Assembly: GCA_020631735.1 (NCBI GenBank)
Contig: CM036158.1
Location: 78,049,447 to 78,113,446 of the forward strand
DNA: 64,000 bases
Source of the DNA: Saccharum officinarum
Lineage: Eukaryota > Streptophyta > Magnoliopsida > Poales > Poaceae
Direction: 5' to 3'
Both the position numbers and the translations under genes were made by a program. This document shows positions 21,983 to 33,958 of the stretch, one piece after another; within the stretch, counting starts at the first letter, position 1, and each line of letters begins with the position of its first letter. Below the pieces are notes generated by a model. It searched no databases. It was not told the DNA's origin and was given only the letters and a program-made list of their open reading frames with translations.

Positions 21983-22610
21983 CACTACAAGGATTTGACC
22001 CTTATAGTACCACTTATTTTTGCAACACCACACATTTGGTTGCAATATTTGGTTCTATGGCAACCAACGTCATAATTGGTAGCGATATATGGGCCTTATG
22101 GCCACCAAAATTGTGTGTTGCGTTAGTCATAAGCTTTGTTGCAAGAGGTAGGCGCTAATGCCATGGTGGAATAGGTGGTTGCAAGTATGGGTGCCTATTG
22201 CCACAGCTAGTGTTGAGTTGTGATAATATTTATGTTTTGTTGCGATAGCTAGGTGTTGTTGTCACTACTGTAAAGTTCATTGCAAGTAACATATGGCCAT
22301 GATGTAATTACGTTGTCTTAATTTTGACCTGCGTTGCGATAGATCTTGCTATATTGCATCGAAAAAATGATTAGTTGCAGCTAGTTGTGAATATAGCCAT
22401 GATGAAACTTTGTTGTCTCAATCTTGCCCTGTGTTGCAAAAGATCTTATTATATTGCATCGAAAAAGTCATTTGTTGCATTTGTTGAGGTTCTATTGCCA
22501 CTAACATCATATGTGGCTACATTTGAGTATATTTTGTTGCCAGAATATTTGTATTGCCACTAAAATTTGTTCGTGGACATTGTGTATCATATACATGGGC
22601 CTAACACAAA
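21983..22610. repeat. CACTA 2 left subterminal repeats
   Basis: Repeats of 'gttgcaa', 'attgcatcgaaaaa', 'ttgccac' and 'gttgcgatag' at short intervals, with a near-duplicate of about 100 bp at 22270-22350 and 22380-22470. They mirror the right side. Confidence 0.65.
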
Positions 22611-23739
22611 ATGTGTCAAGTCAGCGGCCCACTAGGGCGAGTGGTCATTTTCCTCTTGCACAACCACGCACACCACCCCAAACCCCCTCCCTCTGGCACG
22701 ACATAGATAGAGACTGCATGTACCTTCTAAAAAAGACAGACCGCACGCATGTGAACACCACCCGCCAACATTGCCACCCTACTAAGACTGGGCATTCGAT
22801 TTAAACCGCTAATTCAGTTCAGTTTATTCAGTTTGCAAAAATTTCGGTTTCCAACAAACAGCACCTAATGGGTTTGTTTGAAAACTGAAAACCGAGCATT
22901 TCATTTTTTTCGGTTTAAACCGAACCAACCAAACAATGAGTACAGGATTAAAAAAGGAGTGCAGGATAAACCAATAAACCATCAGCATTTAACAATACAG
23001 GATGAAAAATAGGGTGCAGTACAGCGTCACAACCATCAGCATGCAGCCAACAGCATCCAGTCTCGCAGTACACAAGCAACAAGCCAACAGAAGTACAGAA
23101 CATACAAAGGTACAGGCTCATTGACACTTCTACAGAGACAGAGATTCAAGTTTTCTTCATTATTCAAATACAGAAATATTAAACACCCAGCAGCACTGCA
23201 GCAGCATGCATACACCGAGTAGTGGAGCACCAGCAGTCCTGCAGTTCACCATCAAGTCATCAACATAGGTAGAGAATACAAATAGAGATGAATGTGCAAA
23301 ACCTGCAATAAATTACTTTTACCAAGTGATCAGGACTCAGGAGCATCATCCTTGGAAATGGACAGGCCGCCAAGTTCTAATTGATCTTAGTTAGTACAGT
23401 GTATGAATCTTGAAGCACATTACAAACGCTGCCGCTGCACCCTATGCCCTCTCACCCCACCAACAAAAATCTAGACTTTCCCAACGCAAAGGTCAGGGAC
23501 AATTACTTCTCCCTGCAGAAGCCCCCCTTTGCACCCTACAGAAGGTTCATCGATTGGAAGCTCCTACTAGATGCCGACTCCTAGAGGTACGTCAATCTAC
23601 ATTTGATTTGTTTTATTGCTCATATCCCATGGTGTAGCGATTTGTTATTTGTAGTTTAAGTTATGACTTCGTGGTCATGGCAGGCAGTAGTACTTTGGAC
23701 AGATTGCACCGTTCTTGATCTTTGATAGTGTGAAGAAGC
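22611..23739. other. CACTA 2 interior, no gene recognised
   Basis: A run at 22795-22930 has paired 'cggtttaaaccg'-type motifs ('gatttaaaccgctaattcag' and 'ttcggtttaaaccgaacc') that look like the ends of a small foldback element. Nothing coding could be supported. Confidence 0.35.
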
Positions 23740-23940
23740 ATGTCAGATGAAGATAGGAGGTGGATGTGTATGTGCAGATTTACTTCTGAATGGCAAACAG
23801 GATTCAAGAACTATATTCAGAGTATATTTGGAGGCACATCTAAAGAAGAAACTGCTCCATGTCCATGTACTCGATGCCGTTACAGCAACACCATTGCGCC
23901 AAAAGCAGTCAAGCACCTCTACTCTCTTATAAAAAAAGAA
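23740..23940 (+). pseudogene. CACTA 2 transposase N-terminal remnant (Transpos_assoc domain)
   Basis: Encodes 'MSDEDRRWMCMCRFTSEW', then 'FKNYIQSIFGGTSKEE' and 'CPCTRCRYSNTIAPKAVK'. This is the transposase-associated zinc-binding domain at the N terminus of plant En/Spm (TNPD) transposases, with its CPC-x2-C pattern. The frame then runs into unrelated sequence ('LIKKEIISELNFHKTAMS') and stops at 24097. The catalytic tnp2 region is absent. Orientation is plus, from the left terminus inwards. Confidence 0.7.
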
Positions 23941-24099
23941 ATTATTTCAGAGCTGAACTTTCACAAGACAGCTATGTCATTATCAAGACATTATTTTTTT
24001 CTCACATTTAACAAGGGAAGGTCTAGTCACGTCTGTCAGATTCGATACAATCATGTCAACTGCATAACAGATCAGGACAAAGGGCCCATGCACTCGTAA

Positions 24100-27000
24100 C
24101 TTAATCATGATAGTAGAAATTTAGTGAAAATAGACAATGAAAGGGGAGTAAAATTCACATCTGAAAATGAAAGAGGCATATATGCAGCAACAATTTTAAT
24201 ATGAGAACATATATGCATGTTTATTTTAAAGGATTATATCTTATTCAGTTATCTTGTTGTAATCATGAGCCATTTCACAAATGTAGAACATAACCACTTG
24301 ATGTCAAATATTTCAGCAAAAAGTGATCAATAAGCAGCACTAGATGTAACAATTTCACATGCAGGCCATAAGTTCTGTCGTTCATCATTACGAAGCAGAA
24401 AGCACCATGTTCAATAACAAATATACAAAATTAGAAAGTAGAAAACTCACCTTCAAATCAAAGGAGATTATGCACCAGTGATGCAGACTAGACTCCCTCC
24501 TGAACAGATCGGCAAAGTGTCTATTTTTCTCAATATATTATCATGCTTGGTCATAAAAAAAAGCTTTCCTTCCCAGAAAAAAGGCAAATGCTCACCAGGT
24601 GATGGTCAATGAAGGTGAAGTCAGGGCCAGCGACAACGACCAGTGGCGGATCCGGAAACGGAGCATGAGTGGGGCTAATAATGAAAGTCTATAGACTTTG
24701 CTAACTGAAGTCTTCCCCAAAAAAAGGCCAATAGGCGTGGCCTTTTCTGATGGAACCAACAGTCAATTTGGTTTTGATGAAGAATTTAATTCAGTTAGCA
24801 ATTTGCATTAATACGAATAATTTAATTCAAATTAAATTAATACGAGTAATTTGCATTAGGTAAGCCTGTTTTACAGTTGCATTTTGCAATATTACAGTTA
24901 AAACCTTTTTTCATTGCATGAAAGAGAACAAGTTCAAAAATTTTGACCTAGCATTTGATACTTAACAACAAAGGCAGTAATAAAAACTAAGTTAAAAGTG
25001 AAACACAAACCTAGGAAGTAAAGGTCGTGATCTGCAGGTCTCCAGATGTCACATGCCCAATTATGGGCTCACATGCCGGGATCAGCGGGCCTAGCGAGGC
25101 TCAATGGAGGGCCATGGCCTCAGCCGATTCCAACGCGTCGCGAGGAGGGCGCACGCACCAGGAGGGGTGAACTCGGCGGCCCCTCGGTCTCCTTCATCCA
25201 GAAGTAATCCAAAATAAATGGGAGAATTAAGAATAAATAGGAAATTAAAATAGAATCTTGGATTAAGCAATAAGATTAGATTTGTTAAGATAGAAGTTTG
25301 GTTTGTTTAGGAAGGGGGAGTCCAATCTATAAGGACTTCTCCCATAGCTTGCTTGGAACACAAGTCCTATAGGGACTATAAATATAGGGGAGATATAATC
25401 ATTCTAATCTTAAGTAAGAATAGAGCTATTGCTCCTTCCTCTACCTCTCTCCCTCTACTCGTCTTCGCCCTCCCCTTTCCTGCGCCGCCGCCCACCTCTG
25501 CCCTAGCCGCTCACCCTGTTCATTGGTTCATCAGAACCGGATACCGGCCCGGACCAGAACCGTCAAACCACGTTCACGTGGGTTGCATTGGTCTGCGGGT
25601 TTACCCGAGAAATCCGCTTAACCCGTTGTACAGAAGGGCCATAGTCCTCGCTGAAATCTGAACTCAGTGGTGGAGAGGAATGAAGATGAACATGTCACAG
25701 TTCTGGGCCGGCGAGCAGCGGTAGTGCGAGTCGACCTAGTTCCTGCGCCGGCGAGCAGCGGCGGGCGCCGCGCCGATCTCGGCGATGGGAAGGCAGCCAT
25801 GGACCTCGTCTCAAGACTGAGCGGCATCCAGCCCTGCACCTGCTCGACGTAGTGCACTGCCCGGCGCGGAGCCGCGGACTGCGTGCGGACAGCCCAAAGG
25901 CAAACGTCGCGGACTGCGTGCGGATGGCCCAAAGGCAGGGGCAGCGCCGCGCCGTGCGAGTACGGAGAAGCGGAGCCCGGGTCCCGCCCCAAGCTCCCCC
26001 AATCCTGAGCGGACCACCGTCAGGAGCGTCGTACTCCTATAGATCCTGCTGCGCTGGCCGCGGCAGACCGATTCGTCGCCGTTGCTCGCGCCCAGCTGCC
26101 TCGGGAAGCTACCCGCAACGCTCCGCCTCTCCCGCCATAGCGCCGGTGATCTCGACGCGGCGCTTGCTCTGCGGTCGCCGCCAACCCGTTGGAAACCGCG
26201 GGTTGGAAACCGCTAAAACTGTATCTTCACGGCTTGGGTTGGATTTTGACCAAAACCCGTGTAAACCGGACCATGTGCAGGGTGACTAGCCGCCACCCCC
26301 ACTACTCCAGGTTCAATTCTGACACCAGATTTGTCCATATTTTTTTGAATTAGTCTCTACTCAAGTCTCGCCGCAGTTTGGGACGGGAACCCACGCAGCG
26401 GTCGGTTCTTGAATCGGCAATGCAGCCTGGGCTGACTCGAATTCAACCCACCATGCACAAAAGACATACAACTCAACCATGGTAGAGACTCAAATAGGTC
26501 CAACAACTAGTAGAATTGAAAAAACAACAAAAGGGAATCTGTACAAACTTAGTAGAATTGAAACAGTAAAAAAGGTTCAAATGTGAATCTGTACTGACTT
26601 ACTAAAACAATTGAAACAGAGGTAGCATTTCCTTTTTCAATAGTGGGAAATAGTAATTGAATCCAACAACTCACATATATCTGTTTTTCGATAAATATGA
26701 ACTAACAAAATGTAGTACACCACTAAAATTGAAAATACGTACCCACTTCAACGGGAAGAGATGTCCAGCAAAATGAACTAGGTCCTTCTCACAACCAGAC
26801 CTGATAAAATAGATAATTAGACTCCTCTGCGGCAAGGTGTCACCCAACAACGACAGGTAAAATCAACAAAAAAAGTAGAAAAATGATCCAATAATACCTT
26901 CAGGTGCAGGTTCGGTGCCAACAACCTCCCTGGCCATGATAGGTAGTGTGACGCCTAGGGATGAAGGAGGGGGAGATCACGAGCTAGGATTTAGAGGGGG

Positions 27001-27924
27001 TGATTTGAGCAGCAGATAAGGAGGCAGATGGGAGAAGGAATGGGGGAGGGGACGCACCAGCGAGGAGACCACGGTGCGATTTGGCGGAGCAGACTACCGG
27101 AGGCAAGGCGATCTGTGGCCTGTGAGGAGAGGGAGGAGGCGTTGGTTCGATTCCAGGAACTGACGCAGTGGGGACGTGATTTTGGCCTTTTGGGGAGGGG
27201 CGCAGGCAGGGGCGCGCGGGGACGCGGGAAGAGAAGTTTTAACCAAAAAAAAAATTGAGATGCGCGGGAGAGAAGTTTTGACGAAAAAAATTGAGGAAAC
27301 ACAATTTAATCTCATATAGTTCTATATTAATTCACTAAAGTTATTTGTCTATTATAAATATGAAAGTCACAGAAAAAGATAATTTTACTTGAATTGTTAA
27401 GTATCTCGTGAATGTCCCGTTCCATTGTGGGCTCAGAATATTAATTTACATCAACCTTTTTTTGTTGATCCAAACAAAAGACCTTTGTGACCTTATAAGA
27501 AGAACTGGCAAACAAATCATTGTTCCATTACTTGCGTCAAAAAATCATTGTTCCATTACATTTATTATATATTTGTCGTTATATTACTGTCTCATATAAT
27601 CATAGTTTAGTGCATGCATTTCATTTCTTTTCGGGCACGAGAATGAGTATGGGTGGGTGATACTAGCACTGGCCAATCGGTTTAAATTGAAACTTTGGTT
27701 CGGCTTCTTAGTTTTTTAAAAAAATTGTTTTTTGGACTAAAGGAATTAAAAAAAAAACAAAATAAGAAAAAACTACTGGAATTTTGGATTTTTCAAATTC
27801 CTCTAATTAAAACAGTAACCAATCAGTTCTCTACAAAACACGAAACTGATAAATTTGGTGTCAGTTTTTTACTTCGACATTTTGGAATGGCTCGTTTTTG
27901 GTTTCCAGTGAAAAAATGCACACG
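24100..27924. other. CACTA 2 cargo: mixed fragments, one LTR-like promoter
   Basis: 24100-25200 is AT-rich with no coding support. A TATA box (TATAAATA, 25377-25384) lies in a typical leader. It is followed by a GC-rich, Pro/Arg/Ala-rich stretch (25440-26290) that could be a captured exon or the body of an LTR, with no domain I can name. 26990-27260 is another GC-rich patch with an Arg/Glu-rich frame ('EREEALVRFQELTQWG'), also unassigned. 27300-27920 is AT-rich. Confidence 0.4.
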
Positions 27925-28525
27925 TCTAGGTTTTCAGATCGAAATAAGCTTCCAATTGACCAATGTCACCTAGAAGTACCATCAGGTGCGTTCAAAAACG
28001 ATTTCCTAGCTTACGGTACGTTCGGCGCACTGTGCACCTATCTTTCGTTGAGATTAACACTATCTCCAAACGGATTAAAACAAGCTTCCACTTGACCACG
28101 TTACTTAGGAGTACCATCAGGTGCGTTCAAAACAAATTTCATGATTATGGTACATTCAGCGCAAACCATGCATCTACCTTGTGCCGAGATCAACACTCCC
28201 TCCAAATGGACCGAAACGTGCTTCCACTTAACCCACGTCACCTAGAAGTACTATCGGGTGTGTCCAAAATGATTTCCAAGCTTACGGTTCATTTAGCGCA
28301 AACCATGCACCTATCTTGCACCGATATTAACAGTATCTCTAAACGGATCAAAATATTTCACTTGACCCACGTCACCTAGGCGTTCCATCAAGTGCGCCCA
28401 AAACGATTTTTGAGCCTAAGGTACGTCCAACGTAAACTGTGCATCTATCTTAGGCCAAGATTAGTACTATATCCTAACTGACCGAAACAAGATTTCACTT
28501 GACTCACGTCACCTCACCTTAGATA
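27925..28525. repeat. Centromere-type satellite array, 4 and a part units of about 136 bp
   Basis: The anchor 'gtcacctag' and its variants recur at 27965, 28100, 28237, 28371 and 28508, giving spacings of 135, 137, 134 and 137 bp. Each unit also has a 'ccatcaggtgcgt(c/t)caaaa' type block, a 'cgcaaaccatgca' block and an 'aaacggatcaaa' block. Length and these blocks fit my memory of the Sorghum/Saccharum centromeric satellite (137-140 bp). The monomers are quite diverged from one another. The array lies inside the CACTA element. Confidence 0.75.
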
Positions 28526-29476
28526 GAGCCATAACTACTCCATGTTCAACTCGAGCAGAGCTGGAACTACTTCAAATAAGGGGGGACAGGGGTTTGGAAC
28601 TGCTCTACGAACTCTGCTCCGTAAACTTCACCGTGGAGCAGTTCCACAGAAAAATCTGAAGTTTGCGGAAGTAGAGTTACGTGGAGCTGAACTCCTAGGA
28701 TGCAGACAGGGGACAGACCAAGGACCAAAGGTATTATGGAAAATAAAAAACTTGAGCTAGAATAAACATTTTATTCTTTAACATTAGGTGGAGACTAACA
28801 AATATATTGGTGCGTTGCAATGGAAGGTACCGTTTTATTGCGAGGTCGTACAGGAGAATTACAGCTCGAAAACATATTTCAGTTGTAACACATGGTACTT
28901 ATATCTAGTAAGTTCTGAAATAAAGTACATTATAGCACAAAAATATTAATTATATTACATAAATAAACATGTGAACCTAATGATTATCGTATATTGCAAT
29001 GGCTATGCAGCTAGAAAAATCAAAATGATTCATAATTTAGAACCGATGGAGTTTTCGTATTGTGTTTCATATTTGTTTATATAAATGTATTTTAGCCTTT
29101 TTTACTGTTGTTTATTTATAACCTTTTACTTTGGAGGACTTTCAAGAACGAGCATATGAGTGGTCTATTTATGGTCATTTGAAATTCTAATTGCAAATTG
29201 TACGATGATCCCATATTTTCAGATATTTAAAGAAAAATTCAAATTACCACAATAAAAATTGATCATCTATCATTTCATCAAAAATAAAAGAAATTGACCG
29301 TCCGTCTAGTATATATATTGGCGGGCTAAAACTCCCGCCCATAAATACCCAGATTTCACGCGCTCTGCCTCGGCCGGATGGCCCGCACGATTGACCTCTC
29401 TCTCTATCCAAAACAAAGCGCAATCACAGCCCCTCTCCAAAACAATTCGAAATCATTCACCTATGTCTCCTATCAC
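28526..29476. other. CACTA 2 interior between satellite and MULE
   Basis: 28550-28700 contains paired 'gagcagttcca'/'gagcagagctggaac' type motifs that fold back. 28760-29290 is AT-rich and shows nothing. 29325-29476 has a TATA-like 'cataaatac' and a C-rich leader that continues on the far side of the MULE at 33959, so it may be the promoter and 5' UTR of a captured host gene. Confidence 0.4.
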
Positions 29477-29764
29477 GAAATTTTTTTATTTTTAGTCCAA
29501 ATTTGAAACAAATTTTAAATTTAATCCGCGTTTGAATTTTTTTTAAATCTAACCCGTTTGGCCCCGCCACCATGCATGGCGGGGCAAATGCACTGAACCC
29601 CGCCATGCATGGTGGCGGGGTACAGGTCCCACGTGGCGGGTGATGTGGCATCCACCCGGGTGTACCCCGCCATGATACGTGGCGGGGTATGCCAAACCCG
29701 CCACCCATCATGGCGGGTTACACCCCGCCACCTATCATGGCGGGGCACGGCCTAAATAAAAAGC
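29477..29764. repeat. MULE left terminal inverted repeat with five palindromic modules
   Basis: An AT-rich outer part is followed by five CCCGCCA-N-TGGCGGG palindromes at 29562-29584, 29598-29620, 29663-29689, 29696-29718 and 29723-29745. The first two are inverted copies of each other. The right repeat carries the same series in mirror order. Confidence 0.85.
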
Positions 29765-30039
29765 ATCTGTCCCGTTTGGCCCCGCCCATTTAAAAGTCCG
29801 GGCACTTCTTGTTGTTGGCCATTCATCCATTCCACGAAGCCATTTACAACAAGTTTATGGAAGCCATGGCACGAAGAATTGCGTTTACGCCAAAAATTAA
29901 ACGAGTGTTACCAACTACATTAGTCCAATCGAAATAACCAAGTAGAGTACTGCTGCTACACCTACACATAATTTAATTGTTCTAGCACTAAATAACTATG
30001 ATAACATGTGTCCGGCGCCTGCTAAATATGACTACTCTA

Positions 30040-33000
30040 CTAATCGCCAGGGGTGTAGGGGTCTCGCGGTCTCCGTCGCCTCATCCGTCGCCTCATCGCC
30101 AGGGGTGTAGGGGTCTCGTAGTCCGCCTCAATGAGGCTAAAGCGTGGATGAGGAGCCCGCGCCTCCATCTTGCAACCCTGAACCTGCCTGTTTGAAAAAA
30201 TAAAGACAACATTAATAACATTAGAACAATTAATAACGTTATAAAAAACAAAGACAAGTAAATTTGAAGATTAAAATATCATAAATACAGGTTTACAATA
30301 TAAACCACCTCTTGTCTCGCCCGCCTATGAAATCTAGCGTTATGACCAGGATTCTTGCAAATGGAGTAAAGGTTCTGCGCACGTTCTTCGTCAAAGTCCC
30401 CGCCACCATACATGTCGGCGCCGTAACCTTTCATATTGTCCATATCGCCTTTCAGTCGCTTCTTCTTCCTACTTCCCTTCCCTACCTTCTTCAGGTCCAG
30501 ATAAGGCGCGTAGTCCTCACCATAATATGGAGGCCACTGCGACTCGTCAAGGTATGGCTCGAAACTCTTCTCCCAAACTTTGAGGGTGTTGGCACGGAGA
30601 TACAAGGGTGACATGTATGGTGCAACTGTGTGGTCAAAACCTCTAAGGCAACAAGAGGTGATCATGTGTAAGCAAGGGGCATGCATGATCTGAGGGACGT
30701 TGCAACTGCATTCTACTTTATCAAGATCGACACGGTACGTTCGCCCACCAAATCGTTCGCTGCCCAGGTTTGTGCCACCTCTAGCTCGTACGCAGAAAAC
30801 AAGCATGTCCCGTCCATAAGCCTCGGCAACCTGTTGTTTGGCCAATTCCTCAGCCTCCTTCAAAATATTCGTGTGCAGCCTTCCCCATCTTCCAAGCTCC
30901 TCTTCATTCCTCAGGGCTAGGCCATACCGCTTAACAAAATACTCATTGCACTTCCTAAAAGAGAACTCAACAATACCAGACACTGGGAGAGATCGAACGC
31001 CTTTGAACACACGATTGAAAGACTCAGAGGAGTTTGTTGTCATGATGCCGTACCGGAAGCCGCCCTCATCATATGCTAATGCCCACTTGGCTTTATTTTC
31101 CATCTGCTGGTCTAACCATGCCTTGCCAGCTTGGTTGAGCATCTTCTCTAGTTCTGCCATAGTCTCGTTGAACTCGTGTTCCGTACGTTTATTACAAAGC
31201 TCCTTTAACTTGTCAGCCACATCCTTCTTGCGTTCACGCCACCAGAAATTAGCGGCAAAATGCCGCATGCACCAACGGTGCACTAGGGGTGGGTGACCAT
31301 CAATGTGTTCACCGGCTGCATTAAGAATTCCAATGTGACGGTCCGAAATCAGACAAATGGTGCGAGAAGGGCCAAGCACATGAACACGGAGCAGACGCAT
31401 AAACCATGACCATGAATCATTGTTTTCCCCCTCCGCCAAAGCAAAAGCCATTGGCACTATCTGGTTCTCTAGGTCTACAGCAGCAGCCATCATCAATGTG
31501 CCCCTGTATTTGCCGGTGAGGAACGTGCCGTCAACAAGAACAACTGGCCGACAATACTGAAATGCATGTTTGCACTGATCGAAATACCAGAACACACGGT
31601 ATAGAATATGCCTCAACGGGTTCTGAAGATACAACCCTCCTGTGTATATGAACGATCTCATGCCAGTGTTGAAGTGTTCCATCGCACACAAAATGCGTGG
31701 AACCCTGTTATAGGCTTCCTCCCAGCTACCCCAGCGAATTGCCAGGGCAATTTGTTTTGCCCGCCAAGCCTTTCCATACGTGACCTCATACCCAACAAAT
31801 GTGACTATGGTCTCCTGCAAGAAAGACACCGATACGTCGTTGTCCTTATCTACAAGACCCAATATACGACGGGCTAGGTACCGAGCCGTCAACTACGGAT
31901 GGTATCTTTTACCCTCATTAGTTTGGCATCTGTGCGGCTGTTTCACTGAAGTTACCTTCCACTTACCATCACTCCGCCTCTTTCGTGCATTCAACTTCCA
32001 CGAGCACGGGAATCCAGCCTTACATAATATGTGGAATTTTACCTACTTGTCAGAATGTCGAACCGTGTAAGGCCTATGATGATACACGGCATAGTCCTGA
32101 AGGAACAACTTTATCTCAGACATCGTATTGAAAAGTATTCCCTTCCTCAATATTAAATTTTTATGGTTGTACAATGATTCCTTACACATCTGCAAACTCG
32201 TGTCATAAACTGCCATATGCGACATACTTACATCGTTATAATTTGGCATACCGGTAAAGGGCAAGCCAGGCTCCCTCAGCTGTGTAAGCTCTGCCGATGT
32301 ATAAGAGGGTGGTGCAACGTATTGTTGTGGCTCCCTAACCCTGCTCCATCCTTCATATTCCACTCCATCATCTGGATAACCGGTGGCTAATGTGCCCTGA
32401 CTCTGCATGCCATGAAGTACCTCAAGCGGTACTCCTGAGGGCATGCCACGAACTGGTGTACACATGGCAGGTGCACCTCCAGAGGGCATGGCTTCAACCG
32501 GTGCTCGCATGGCATGTGGACCTCTTTCCTCATTTCCTGAATCGTCAGAATCAGTGCTAACATCATCACCAATCATTTCCTCCTCTGCCACCTCCTCCTC
32601 CTCCTGTTTAAACTCGTCTACATCAAAATCATTGTTTATATGACCAACTGGAGAAGAATGAACCCGCTCCTGCGTCAAATTACTATCCAAGTTCATACTC
32701 TCCATAGTTTGTTGCATCTGCACACCACAATCTCCTAGAGTACCACTGTCGAAGGACGGCTCCTTATTCTCAACATTCTCCAGCACCAACTCAGCTATGC
32801 CGACATTCGAACCTTGGATGACTCTATTGTATCGGGACCACTCTGCTTGGTTGCACAAGTCCATCATCACATAGTGTGTCCTATTCTTTTCTAACATCGA
32901 ACCTACCCTTTAGTGTGAAAGCCTCGCCAAACTTCAAACTCAAACGGTCACATAGATCGCGGAAACTAGGGGTGCCATCAAACCATTCCAATTCTTCATA

Positions 33001-33069
33001 CATATCCTCAAGCTGGCAATCCTCTCCTCTAACACTTCCTCCATAAAAAACTCTTACATCGTAATCCAT
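30040..33069 (-). pseudogene. MULE transposase, two stops and a frameshift
   Basis: The gene reads from 33069 ('MDYDVRVFYGGSVRGED') through an acidic region to the Mutator DNA-binding domain (about 32140-31900, 'FLQDYAVYHHRPYTVR', 'CSWKLNARKRRSDGKW'). The MULE catalytic domain has 'VVLVDGTFLTGKYRG' and 'LISDRHIGIL', giving two of the DDE acidic residues. A SWIM zinc finger ('CSCNVPQIMHAPCLHM') and a C-terminal 'CKNPGHNARFH' knuckle follow. A short final exon (30183-30040) follows a GT-AG intron at 30308-30184 and ends 'RPRDPYTPGD'. TAG stops lie at about 32044 and 31894, both in phase. A frame change occurs near 32890. Otherwise it is close to full length. Confidence 0.85.
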
Positions 33070-33339
33070 CTACAAAACAATTTGACATCCGATTATCAAC
33101 TGACCAATATGATAGCACTAATTACTACATAACTAACTAACTAACTAACTAACTAACCTTACTTACCTACCACGTAACTAACTTACTTAGTATCTAAATA
33201 ACTAATATTAAATAACTAAATAATCGTTTAATACAAAGAATATTAAATAATTAACTAAATAAATAATAATAACTTAATAATATTTACTACAAATAAATAC
33301 TAGTAACGACAAAATAAAAAAATTTACCGTAAAACGGGT

Positions 33340-33662
33340 TGCGGCGGCGTGACGAGGTTGGCCGGGCGGCGGCGTGCGGGGGCCGGGCCGGGGTGGCGGC
33401 GCGGGAACGGCGGCCGGAGACGCGGCCGAGGGCGCGGTGGCCGGGGACGCGCCGCGCGGGGCCACGGCGACGGGGGCGCGGGGACGGCGCGGCGGCGGTG
33501 GCGGAGCGGCGGCGGGGCGCGGCGGGGCACGGCCGGGGCGGCCGGGGCGCGGGGGAGGGGCTCCGGGCGACGGTGGCGGCTCCGGTGGCGGCTCGGCGTC
33601 GCTGGGGGCGCGGGCAACGGCGGCGGCGCGGCTGCAAAGCCGAGCGGGCGTGGCGGGGTGCG
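33340..33662. other. Very GC-rich block inside the MULE
   Basis: About 320 bp made almost only of G and C, between AT-rich DNA (33070-33330) and the right terminal repeat. Frames on both strands give Arg/Ala/Gly/Pro low-complexity proteins. It may be a captured host exon (Pack-MULE style) or the element's own leader; no domain decides it. Confidence 0.6.
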
Positions 33663-33950
33663 GCTTTTATTTAGGCCGTGCCCCGCCATGATGGGTGGCG
33701 GGGTGTAACCCGTCATGATGGGTGACGGGTTTGGCATACCCCGCCACACATCATGGCGGGGTACACCCGGGTGGCATGCCACGTCACCCGCCACGTGGGA
33801 CCTGTATCCCGCCACCATACATGGCGGGGTTCAGTGCATTTGCCCCGCCATGCAGGATGGCGGGGCCAAACAGGTTAGATTTAAAAAAAATTTAAACGCG
33901 GGTTAAATTTAAAATTTGTTTCAAATTTGGACTAAAATAAAAAAAAATTC
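33663..33950. repeat. MULE right terminal inverted repeat
   Basis: Inverted copy of 29477-29764, 288 bp, with a few substitutions (for example 'cgtcatgatgggtgacgggt' in place of a perfect palindrome near 33710). Confidence 0.88.
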
Positions 33951-33958
33951 CCTATCAC

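Larger units (their letters stand above)
29477..33950 (-). mobile_element. Mutator-like element (MULE), 4474 bp
   Basis: Terminal inverted repeats of 288 bp (29477-29764 and 33663-33950), with an 8-bp target duplication CCTATCAC (29469-29476 and 33951-33958). It encodes a MULE transposase on the minus strand with two premature stops and a frame change. Removing it joins a pyrimidine-rich leader at 29400-29476 to 'accgccgcc' at 33959. It sits inside CACTA 2. Confidence 0.9.

Noticed and set aside
29457..29748. Minus-strand frames of 75-84 codons
   Set aside because: They lie across the palindromic MULE terminal repeat and recur at the other end.
33274..33708. Arg/Ala/Pro-rich frames on both strands
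   Set aside because: Pure composition effect of a GC-rich block; no domain and no codon bias in any one frame.
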